From Streptomyces hawaiiensis (GTDB lineage: Bacteria > Actinomycetota > Actinomycetes > Streptomycetales > Streptomycetaceae): 64,000 nt of DNA. Positions 10,251 to 17,045 of the stretch are shown piece after piece; position 1 is the stretch's first letter, and each line of letters starts with the position of its first letter. The DNA lies in contig NZ_CP021978.1 of assembly GCF_004803895.1 (NCBI RefSeq), positions 8,246,001 to 8,310,000 on the forward strand, given 5' to 3'. The notes under the pieces are model-generated. The model was not told where the DNA came from. It did not search any database and saw only the letters and a list, made by a program, of their open reading frames with translations. The position numbers were made by a program, and so were the translations under genes.

Positions 10251-10263
10251 GCCCCCGGGCCCC

Positions 10264-10306
10264 ACGGTCCGGACGGGCGGCGAACAGCCAGTCCCGTCCG
10301 GACCGT
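10264..10306 (+). terminator. Hairpin after the GH2 gene
   Basis: A perfect 14-bp inverted repeat (ACGGTCCGGACGGG at 10264-10277, complement at 10293-10306) starts 13 bp after the GH2 stop. It has a 15-nt loop and no U-tract, as is usual for Streptomyces terminators. Confidence 0.75.
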
Positions 10307-10351
10307 TGACGGGGCGTCACATCAGACACAACCATGGCCTGCGTCCGCATC

Positions 10352-10365
10352 TGGGAGCGCTCCCA
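10352..10365 (+). promoter_or_regulatory. CebR operator upstream of the GH9 cellulase
   Basis: TGGGAGCGCTCCCA at 10352-10365 is a perfect 14-bp palindrome and matches the published CebR box that represses cello-oligosaccharide uptake and cellulase genes in Streptomyces until cellobiose or cellotriose binds CebR. It ends 38 bp before the GTG start of the cellulase, where bound repressor would block transcription or early elongation. Confidence 0.92.
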
Positions 10366-10403
10366 TCCCGAGCGCCACCCGCACCTCCCGGAGGAGCCCA
10401 GAC

Positions 10404-12647
10404 GTGAAACGACGCAGAACCGCCCTGCTGTCCCTGACGGCCCTGCTGGCGACCGCGCTCACCGCGCTGCCCTCCGCGCCGGCCGGGGCCGAAGAGGTCG
10501 AGCAGGTCAGGAACGGTACCTTCGACACCACCACCGACCCCTGGTGGACGACCAGCAACGTCACCGCGGGCCTGTCCGACGGCCGGCTCTGCGCCGACGT
10601 CCCCGGCGGCACCGCCAACCGCTGGGACGCCGCCGTCGGGCAGAACGACATCACCCTGGTGAAGGGGGAGTCGTACCGCTTCTCGTTCAGTGCGACCGGG
10701 TCACCCGCCGGACATGTGGTGCGGGCGATCGTGGGCCTGTCGGTGTCGCCGTACGACACCTACCACGAGGTGTCACCGCAGCTCAGCGTCTCCGGCGACA
10801 CCTACTCCTACACCTTCACCTCGCCCGTCGACACGGCTCAGGGCCAGGTCGGCTTCCAGCTCGGCGGCAGCGCGGACGCCTGGCGCTTCTGCATGGACGA
10901 CGTCTCGCTGCTCGGCGGCGTGGCGCCGGAACCGTACGAGCCCGACACCGGGCCCCGGGTCCGCGTCAACCAGGTCGCCTATCTGCCGGGCGGGCCGAAG
11001 AACGCCACCCTGGTCACCGACGCCACGGCCAAGCTGCCCTGGCAGTTGAAGAACTCCGCCGGGACGGTGGTCGCCCGGGGCACGACCCTGCCGCGCGGGG
11101 TCGACGCCTCCTCCGGGCAGAACGTCCACTCGGTGGACTTCGGCTCGTTCCGCAGGAAGGGCACGGGCTTCACGCTCGTCGCCGACGGCGAGACCAGCCG
11201 GCCCTTCGACATCGACGCGAGCGCCTACGAGCGGCTCCGGCTGGACTCGGCGAAGTACTACTACACCCAGCGCAGCGGCCTCGCGATACGCGACGACCTG
11301 AGGCCCGGCTACGGCCGCCCGGCCGGTCACGTGGGCGTGGCACCCAACAAGGGCGACACCTCGGTGCCCTGCCAGACGGGCGTGTGCGACTACAGCCTCG
11401 ACGTCAGCGGCGGCTGGTACGACGCCGGCGACCACGGCAAGTACGTCGTCAACGGCGGCATCTCCACCTGGGAGCTGCTGAGCACCTACGAACGCGCGCG
11501 GCACGCCCGCACCGGGCAGGCGGACAAGCTCGGCGACGGCACGCTCGCCATCCCGGAGAGCGGCAACAAGGTCCCGGACATCCTCGACGAGGCCCGCTGG
11601 GAGCTGGAGTTCCTGCTGAGGATGCAGGTGCCCGACGGCAAGCCGCTGGCCGGCATGGCCCACCACAAGATGCACGACGAGCAGTGGACCGGCCTGCCGC
11701 TGATGCCCCATGACGACCCGCAGAAGCGCGAGCTGCACCCGCCGTCCACGGCCGCGACCCTGAACCTGGCCGCCACGGCCGCTCAGGCCGCACGTCTCTA
11801 CCGGCCCTACGACAAGACGTTCGCCGGCAAGGCCCTGGCCGCAGCCCGCAAGGCATGGTCGGCGGCGCTGGCCCACCCCGACCGCCTCGCCTCCGAGAGC
11901 GACGGCATCGGCGGCGGCGCCTACGCCGACAGCGACGTCAGCGACGACTTCTACTGGGCGGCGGCCGAGCTGTACCTCTCCACAGGGGAGAAGCAGTTCG
12001 AGGAGCATCTCCTGAAGTCCCCGGTCCACACGGTCGACCTCTTCAAGCCGATCGGCTTCGACTGGGCCCGCACCGGCGCGGCCGGCCGGCTCGACCTCGC
12101 CACGGTGCCCAGCAAGCTCCCGGGCCGGGACAAGGTGCGCCAGTCCGTGATCAAGGGCGCCGACCGCTACCTGGCCACCCTCAAGGCACACCCCTACGGC
12201 ATGCCGTACGCACTGGACGGCAACACCTACGACTGGGGCTCCAGCCACCAGGTCCTCAACAACGCGGTCGTCCTGGCCACCGCGTACGACATCACCGGCG
12301 CCTCGAAGTACCGGGACGCAGCGCTGCAGAGCATGGACTACATCCTGGGCCGCAACGCGCTGAACATCTCCTACGTCACCGGCTACGGCGAGGTCAGCGC
12401 GCAGAACCAGCACAGCCGCTGGTACGCCCGCCAGCTCGACCCGAACCAGCCGGGCCCGCCGAAGGGCACCCTCGCGGGCGGGCCGAACTCGAGCATCCAG
12501 GACCCCTACGCACAGAGCAAACTCCAGGGATGCGTCGGTCAGTTCTGCTACATCGACGACATCCAGTCCTGGTCGACCAACGAGCACACGATCAACTGGA
12601 ACGCCGCCCTGACCCGCATGGCCTCCTTCGTGGCGGACCAGGGGTAA
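10404..12647 (+). CDS. Secreted GH9 endoglucanase (cellulase) with N-terminal CBM4/9-like domain
   Basis: GTG 10404 follows GAGGAG at 10391-10396. The 747-aa precursor has a Sec-type signal peptide (about 1-30, cut near PAGAEE), a CBM4/9-like carbohydrate-binding module (about 31-175), an Ig-like CelD_N domain (about 185-270) and a GH9 (alpha/alpha)6 catalytic domain (about 275-745). Catalytic signatures are WYDAGDHGKYVVNGG near 335-350 (Asp base) and HSRWYARQ plus STNEHTINWN near 720-730 (Glu acid). It would cut internal beta-1,4 bonds of cellulose outside the cell. The perfect CebR box just upstream indicates induction by cello-oligosaccharides. Confidence 0.95.
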   Translation: MKRRRTALLSLTALLATALTALPSAPAGAEEVEQVRNGTFDTTTDPWWTTSNVTAGLSDGRLCADVPGGTANRWDAAVGQNDITLVKGESYRFSFSATGSPAGHVVRAIVGLSVSPYDTYHEVSPQLSVSGDTYSYTFTSPVDTAQGQVGFQLGGSADAWRFCMDDVSLLGGVAPEPYEPDTGPRVRVNQVAYLPGGPKNATLVTDATAKLPWQLKNSAGTVVARGTTLPRGVDASSGQNVHSVDFGSFRRKGTGFTLVADGETSRPFDIDASAYERLRLDSAKYYYTQRSGLAIRDDLRPGYGRPAGHVGVAPNKGDTSVPCQTGVCDYSLDVSGGWYDAGDHGKYVVNGGISTWELLSTYERARHARTGQADKLGDGTLAIPESGNKVPDILDEARWELEFLLRMQVPDGKPLAGMAHHKMHDEQWTGLPLMPHDDPQKRELHPPSTAATLNLAATAAQAARLYRPYDKTFAGKALAAARKAWSAALAHPDRLASESDGIGGGAYADSDVSDDFYWAAAELYLSTGEKQFEEHLLKSPVHTVDLFKPIGFDWARTGAAGRLDLATVPSKLPGRDKVRQSVIKGADRYLATLKAHPYGMPYALDGNTYDWGSSHQVLNNAVVLATAYDITGASKYRDAALQSMDYILGRNALNISYVTGYGEVSAQNQHSRWYARQLDPNQPGPPKGTLAGGPNSSIQDPYAQSKLQGCVGQFCYIDDIQSWSTNEHTINWNAALTRMASFVADQG

Positions 12648-12665
12648 GGACCGGACGGCGGTGCC

Positions 12666-12706
12666 GCGTGCCGGAGAAGTCCGCCGACAGGACTCCTCCG
12701 GCACGC
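12666..12706 (+). terminator. Hairpin after the GH9 gene
   Basis: GCGTGCCGGAG (12666-12676) pairs with CTCCGGCACGC (12696-12706). An inner AGTCC/GGACT pair extends the stem to 16 bp with one mismatch. It lies between the cellulase stop and the next start. Confidence 0.7.
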
Positions 12707-12723
12707 GCGCGTAGCCTGGTGTC

Positions 12724-13515
12724 ATGCCAGCGGTGCGGGTCGACGGCATCGAGGTCGCGTACGACCGGGCGGGCCGGGGCCCGCCCCTCGTGCTCGCGCA
12801 CGGCGCCACGACGGACGCCCGGCTCTTCCGCGGCCAGTTCGAGGACCTGGCCGACGAGTTCACGGTCGTCGCCTGGGACGAACCGGGCGCCGGTCGCTCC
12901 TCCGACGTACCGCTCTCCTTCGCCCTGGCCGACTACGCCCGCTGTCTGGCGGCCGTCATCGACGACGTGGACCTCGGCCCGGCCCATGTCCTCGGCCTGT
13001 CCTGGGGCGGGACCGTCGTGCTGGAGCTGTACCGGAACCACCCAGCGCTCGTGCGGACGCTGCTCCTCGCCGACACTTACGCGGGCTGGAAAGGCTCGCT
13101 GCCCGCGGCGGAAGTGCGGTCCCGGGTCGAGGGGGCGGAACGGATGCTCGCGGTCCCGGCCGAGGCGTTCGCTCCGACCATGCCGGGCCTCTTCGCCGGG
13201 CAGCCACCCGCCGAAGCGGTACGCCTGCTGTCCGTGATGTCGGCCGACACCCGCCCCCGGAGCATGCGGACCGAGCTCACCGTCATGGCCGAGGCGGACC
13301 AGCGCGACCTGCTGCCGAAGATCGAGGTACCGACGCTCCTGCTGTGGGGTGAGCTCGACGCGCGCTCACCCGTGGAGCCCGTCGCCCACCAGTTCCTCGA
13401 AGCGGTCCCGCAGGCCACGCTGGTCGTGCTCCCCGGCATCGGGCACCTCAGCAACGTCGAGGCGCCGGAGCCGTTCAACCGGACCGTCCGGGAGTTCTGC
13501 CGCGCCCATTCCTGA
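12724..13515 (+). CDS. Alpha/beta hydrolase
   Basis: The 263-aa protein has a classic alpha/beta-hydrolase layout: an oxyanion-hole HG near LVLAHGATTDARLF, the nucleophile elbow GLSWGG (Ser near residue 93), an acid in the LLLWGELDARSP strand and the catalytic His in GIGHLSNVEAPEPF. The substrate cannot be assigned; similar proteins include 3-oxoadipate enol-lactonases and haloperoxidase-like esterases. It ends convergently with the cytochrome b gene, and the two coding regions overlap by 41 bp at their 3' ends. The ribosome site is weak. Confidence 0.85.
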   Translation: MPAVRVDGIEVAYDRAGRGPPLVLAHGATTDARLFRGQFEDLADEFTVVAWDEPGAGRSSDVPLSFALADYARCLAAVIDDVDLGPAHVLGLSWGGTVVLELYRNHPALVRTLLLADTYAGWKGSLPAAEVRSRVEGAERMLAVPAEAFAPTMPGLFAGQPPAEAVRLLSVMSADTRPRSMRTELTVMAEADQRDLLPKIEVPTLLLWGELDARSPVEPVAHQFLEAVPQATLVVLPGIGHLSNVEAPEPFNRTVREFCRAHS

Positions 13516-14989
13516 CCGGCCCGGCCACGGCCCGGCGCGGCTCGTGCCCGACGGGCTCCCCGGGCCGTTCATGCGCGGTCAGGGTGTGCAGCCGGGCCCG
13601 GTCGAGCGGCTCGTGCACCTCGACGTACTCGCCGTGCGGCAGCCGCTTGATCACCCCGGTCGGCCGGCCGTGCGCCACCAGCTCCCGGTCGCGCAGCTGC
13701 AGGCCGAGGCAGATCCGCCGGGTGACGGCGAACACGACCGCCGGGACGGCGAACACCGCGATCCGCACCGCCCACGTCACGGTGTTGATCGACAGATGGA
13801 AGCGGGTCGCCACGATGTCGTTTCCGCCGCCCGCCAGCAGCACCAGGTAGAGGCTGATCCAGGCCGCCCCGATCGCCGTGCGGACCGGCCGGTTGCGCGG
13901 CCGGTCCAGCAGATGGTGCTCGTCCCGGTCGCCGGTGAACCGGGCCTCCAGGAACGGATACACGCCGATGAAGAGCAGCAGCAGCGGGAACACAACGATC
14001 GGGATCAGCACGCCCAGCACCAGCGTGTGCCCCCACAGCGTGACCTCCCAGCCGGGCATGATCCGCACCAGGCCCTCGGCGAAGCCGAGATACCAGTCGG
14101 GCTGCGCGCCCGTGGACACCTGGTCGGCGCGGTACGGGCCGTACGACCACACCGGGTTGATCGTCGCCACCGCCGCCATCAGCGCGAGCACCCCGAACAC
14201 CAGGAAGAAGAAGCCGCCCGCCTTCGCCAGGTACACCGGCATGAACGGGGCGCCCACGACGTTGCGTTCGGTGCGTCCGGGCCCGGCGAACTGGGTGTGC
14301 TTGTGGTACACCACCAGCAGGAGGTGAACGACGATCAGCGCCGCCATGACCCCGGGGATCAGCAGGACGTGCAGCGCGTAGAAGCGGGCCACGATGTCGT
14401 CGCCGGGGAACTCGCCGCCGAACAGGAACATCGCGAGGTACGTCCCCACGATCGGCACCGACAGCAGCGCACCGTGCACGAACCTCAGGCCCGTGCCCGA
14501 CAGCAGATCGTCCGGCAGCGAGTAGCCGAACAGCCCCTCGAAGAGGCCGAGGAGGAGCAGCAGCCAGCCGAACAGCCAGTTGATCTCCCGCGGCCTGCGG
14601 AACGAGCCCGTGAAGAAGTGCCGCATCATGTGCGTCAGCATCCCGGCGACGAAGACCAGCGCCGCCCAGTGGTGCAGCTGCCGGATGAGCAGCCCGCCGC
14701 GCACGTCGAAGCTGATGTCCAGCGTGGACGCGTACGCCTCGGACATCCGTACACCGTTCAGCGGGACGTAACTCCCCTGGTACGTCACCTCGTTCATCGA
14801 CGGGTGGAAGAACAGCGTCAGATACACGCCGGTGAGGACCAGCACCACGAAGCTGTACAGGCAGATCTCGCCCAGCAGGAACGACCAGTGGTCGGGGAAC
14901 ACCTTGCGCAGGTACTTCCTGCCCAGCGTGTGGATGCCGAGCCGGCCGTCGAACCAGTCGGCGAGACGCTCACCGCGTCCAGCGCTCAC
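13475..14989 (-). CDS. Orphan cytochrome b subunit (QcrB-like)
   Basis: GTG 14989 overlaps the stop of the sigma gene (GTGA) behind GGGAGG, indicating translational coupling. The 504-aa protein resembles actinobacterial QcrB, the membrane subunit of the cytochrome bc complex. It has about nine membrane helices, heme-ligating His pairs in QLHHWAALVFVAGMLTHMMRHF and YALHVLLIPG...VVHLLLVVYH, and a quinol-site PDWY motif (AQPDWYLGF). No qcrA (Rieske), qcrC or cytochrome oxidase gene is adjacent, so this is a second, stand-alone copy rather than the housekeeping operon. It may serve an alternative or stress respiratory chain under its ECF partner (inference). Confidence 0.88.
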   Translation of the reverse strand: MSAGRGERLADWFDGRLGIHTLGRKYLRKVFPDHWSFLLGEICLYSFVVLVLTGVYLTLFFHPSMNEVTYQGSYVPLNGVRMSEAYASTLDISFDVRGGLLIRQLHHWAALVFVAGMLTHMMRHFFTGSFRRPREINWLFGWLLLLLGLFEGLFGYSLPDDLLSGTGLRFVHGALLSVPIVGTYLAMFLFGGEFPGDDIVARFYALHVLLIPGVMAALIVVHLLLVVYHKHTQFAGPGRTERNVVGAPFMPVYLAKAGGFFFLVFGVLALMAAVATINPVWSYGPYRADQVSTGAQPDWYLGFAEGLVRIMPGWEVTLWGHTLVLGVLIPIVVFPLLLLFIGVYPFLEARFTGDRDEHHLLDRPRNRPVRTAIGAAWISLYLVLLAGGGNDIVATRFHLSINTVTWAVRIAVFAVPAVVFAVTRRICLGLQLRDRELVAHGRPTGVIKRLPHGEYVEVHEPLDRARLHTLTAHERPGEPVGHEPRRAVAGPVRNGRGRTPGRSG

Positions 14990-15915
14990 GCCGCCTCCCT
15001 GGGCAGGTGGGCGAGCTTGTCCGGGTTGGCCACCACATAGATGCCGCGCACCCGGTCGCCCTCCGGGGTGAGATCCAGGACCAGGACGGCGAACGGCGCG
15101 TCGCCGTCGAACAGCACCGCCGCGTCGTCGCCGTTCACCCGCCGGTAGCGCCAGACGGGGTGCTCCGGACCGCCCCGCCCGGACGTGAGCAGGCGGGCCA
15201 CCTTGTCCCGGCCGTGCACCGGGCGCAGGCCCGCCCGCCGGCGCTTGCCGCCCGCGTCCGTCCACGCGGTGACGTCCGGCGCGAGGACCTCCATCAGCTC
15301 GGCGATGTCCCCGCCGAGCGCCGCCCGCACGAACCGCTCGGTCGCCTCCCGCCGCACCCGCGGATGCGCCTCGTACCGCGGCCGCCTCGCGTGCACGTGC
15401 TCCCGGGCCCGGTGCGCCAGCTGCCGTACGGCGGCGGGGGAGCGGTCGATGATCTCCGCGATCTCGGCATGCGGGTAGCCGAACACCTCGCCCAGCACGA
15501 ACACGGCCCGTTCCAGCGGCGTCAGCGACTCCAGGACCACCAGCATCGCCAGCGACACCGACTCCGAACGCAGGGCCGGGTCCTCGGCGGTCTCGGTGTC
15601 CGCACCGACCAGCGGCTCGGGCAGCCACGGGCCGACGTACGTCTCCCGCCGGCGGCTGATCACGGCACGGCGGCGCAGCGCGTGGTTGACCGCCACCCGG
15701 ACGAGATAGGCGCGCGGATTGTCGACCCCGGCCAGAGGAGAGCCCCCGCCCCGGGCCGTCCAGGAGAGCCATGTCTCCTGCAGGACGTCCTCGGTGTCGG
15801 CGACGCTGCCGAGCATGTTGTAGACGACGCCGAACAGCAGCTCGCGATGGTCGACGAACACCCCGGTCGCCGCGTCGAGCGGGGCGTCGGTGCCGGGTAC
15901 GGAGATCTCGGTCAT
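14986..15915 (-). CDS. ECF41-type sigma factor with C-terminal SnoaL-like regulatory domain
   Basis: ATG 15915 follows GGGAGG. The 309-aa protein has sigma region 2 (VYNMLGSVADTEDVLQETWL), region 4 (LTPLERAVFVLGEVFGYPHAEIAEIIDRS) and a C-terminal SnoaL-like domain. That domain carries two motifs typical of ECF41 factors: WTDAGGKRRRAG (the DGGGK-type box) and VVANPDKLAHL (NPDKL). In this group the C-terminal domain controls the factor in place of an anti-sigma protein, and the usual neighbours are COE-type carboxymuconolactone decarboxylase or oxidoreductase genes. Here the coupled downstream gene is a cytochrome b, with a 4-bp start/stop overlap. On the minus strand TGTCACA (15978-15972), upstream of the start, resembles the -35 described for ECF41 promoters, but no clear CGTC -10 follows. 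Confidence 0.9.
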   Translation of the reverse strand: MTEISVPGTDAPLDAATGVFVDHRELLFGVVYNMLGSVADTEDVLQETWLSWTARGGGSPLAGVDNPRAYLVRVAVNHALRRRAVISRRRETYVGPWLPEPLVGADTETAEDPALRSESVSLAMLVVLESLTPLERAVFVLGEVFGYPHAEIAEIIDRSPAAVRQLAHRAREHVHARRPRYEAHPRVRREATERFVRAALGGDIAELMEVLAPDVTAWTDAGGKRRRAGLRPVHGRDKVARLLTSGRGGPEHPVWRYRRVNGDDAAVLFDGDAPFAVLVLDLTPEGDRVRGIYVVANPDKLAHLPREAA

Positions 15916-16021
15916 GCGTGGGCCTCCCGTTGAAACGCGCTCACTACTGCGAGCCGGGCAGGGCCCCGGAATGTGACATCGCACGGTCCGATGTGACCCA
16001 CATCTCAGGCGGCCGTCTCTT

Positions 16022-16084
16022 CGGTACCGTCCGGAGCCCTTCCTGACCTGGGGATATTTACGAGTCAGTACCCGAGCGGTACCG
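16022..16084 (+). promoter_or_regulatory. Two CGGTACCG palindromes before the toxin-antitoxin pair
   Basis: The 8-bp palindrome CGGTACCG occurs at 16022-16029 and again at 16077-16084, 55 bp apart, just before the antitoxin start at 16092. They flank the AT-rich GATATTTA (16053-16060), a candidate -10 region. RHH antitoxins usually autorepress through short paired palindromes, so these are candidate operators (inference). Confidence 0.45.
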
Positions 16085-16091
16085 TGAAGGC

Positions 16092-16337
16092 ATGCCAGCT
16101 CTCAACGTGGAGTTCAGCGACCGCGAACTTGAGGACCTCAGGCAGATCGCCAAGGAGCGCGGTACGTCCATGAAGGCGCTCGTGCGGGAGGCGGCCGCGG
16201 CCGACATAGCCCGCCACCGGGCCCTGCAGGAGGGCGCGGAGGCCTTCCGCCGGTTCTTCTCCACCCACGCCGACGAGTTCGCCGCCGCGTTCCCCGACGA
16301 CGAACCGCCCGCCAAGGGCGAAGGGCGGGCCGCCTGA
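16092..16337 (+). CDS. Ribbon-helix-helix antitoxin-like protein
   Basis: An 81-aa protein with an N-terminal beta strand and two helices (LNVEFSDRELEDLRQIAKER then SMKALVREAAAADIARHRA) of the ribbon-helix-helix fold, and an acidic disordered C-terminus. The gene sits 3 bp before the Fic/Doc-like gene, the layout of a type II toxin-antitoxin operon in which the small DNA-binding protein neutralises the toxin and represses the promoter. GAAGG lies 5 bp before the ATG. Confidence 0.75.
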   Translation: MPALNVEFSDRELEDLRQIAKERGTSMKALVREAAAADIARHRALQEGAEAFRRFFSTHADEFAAAFPDDEPPAKGEGRAA

Positions 16338-16340
16338 CCC

Positions 16341-16718
16341 ATGGCGCCCCTGATCCATATCGACGTGCCCTGGCTGCTTCAGCGCCACGAAGAGGTCCTG
16401 CCGGACCAGCCCACCGTCAACGACTTCTCCGCGCTGGTCGCCGCCGTCGCGCGGCACCGCGTCGACCCGCCGCGCCTCGGGGTGAACTCCGACCCGGCCT
16501 GGCGGGCCGCCGCGCTGCTGCACACCATCACCGTGCTCCGGCCGCTGCCCTCGGCCAACGCCCGCTTCGCCTGCGCGACCGCCGTGGCGTACATGTTCGT
16601 CAGCGGCGTCGGCATCGACCCGCCCTACGGCGCCCTCGTCGACCTCGCCCGCGATCTGCTGTCCGGCACCACCGACGTCTACGGTGCGGCGGACCGGCTG
16701 CGCTCCTGGCAGATCTGA
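16341..16718 (+). CDS. Fic/Doc-family toxin-like protein with degenerate active-site motif
   Basis: The 125-aa protein has the size and helical layout of Doc toxins, which inactivate targets such as EF-Tu by transfer of phosphate or AMP. The active-site motif of Doc (HxFxDANKR) is represented by RPLPSANAR at residues 67-75. The catalytic His is Arg, Phe is Leu, Asp is Ser and Lys is Ala; only the A-N-x-R core is kept. Enzymatic activity is therefore doubtful and the protein may act differently or be an inactive relic. It follows the antitoxin gene by 3 bp and is probably co-transcribed with it. Confidence 0.7.
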   Translation: MAPLIHIDVPWLLQRHEEVLPDQPTVNDFSALVAAVARHRVDPPRLGVNSDPAWRAAALLHTITVLRPLPSANARFACATAVAYMFVSGVGIDPPYGALVDLARDLLSGTTDVYGAADRLRSWQI

Positions 16719-17045
16719 GGAACGGATCCGGTGCCCGATTCACGCGGGCCGCAGGGAAATGTCGAAAACAGGTGCGAGCTGCGCACACGCGTTCCCGTTT
16801 CTGACTTTCTGTCAATGGCGGGGATGTTGTCCGGGCGCCTTGTTGGCCGTGTGGGGGTTGTGCAAGAGTGAAACACGCGTGCGGGGGGAATCGCCGGGTG
16901 TCGCACGTGATTTGTGGACCACGACCGATTCACCGTCGGTGAATTCTCACCTCCCGCGCCGCGCCAAAGAGGGTACGCACCAACCGGGCTCCTTTTTCGG
17001 CGGCATGACTCCTGTGTGTCACATGCGTGGGAAGGAACCATCTCA
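16719..17045. other. Intergenic region upstream of the second sigma-like/lectin protein
   Basis: This 327-bp non-coding stretch carries the second copy of the paired motifs described at 501-582 (see 16751-16821), plus a GAAGGA ribosome site at 17031-17036 for the gene that follows. No other gene is seen. Confidence 0.6.
16751..16821 (+). promoter_or_regulatory. Shared upstream motif pair, copy 2
   Basis: GCAGGGAAATGT (16751-16762) and TGAC-N5-GTCA (16802-16814, followed by AATGGCG) mirror the motifs before the paralogue at 763. The two copies are 51 and 62 bp apart block to block, a difference of about one DNA turn. Confidence 0.5.

Noticed and set aside
7113..10265. A 1050-codon open frame on the minus strand opposite the GH2 gene
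   Set aside because: It is a shadow of the high-GC GH2 gene. Its translation is Gly/Val/Arg-rich with no domain, and the opposite frame has clear catalytic motifs.
15972..15997. Full ECF41 promoter before the ECF41 gene
   Set aside because: A TGTCACA -35-like element is present on the minus strand, but no CGTC -10 element is found at the expected distance, so only the half-site is mentioned.
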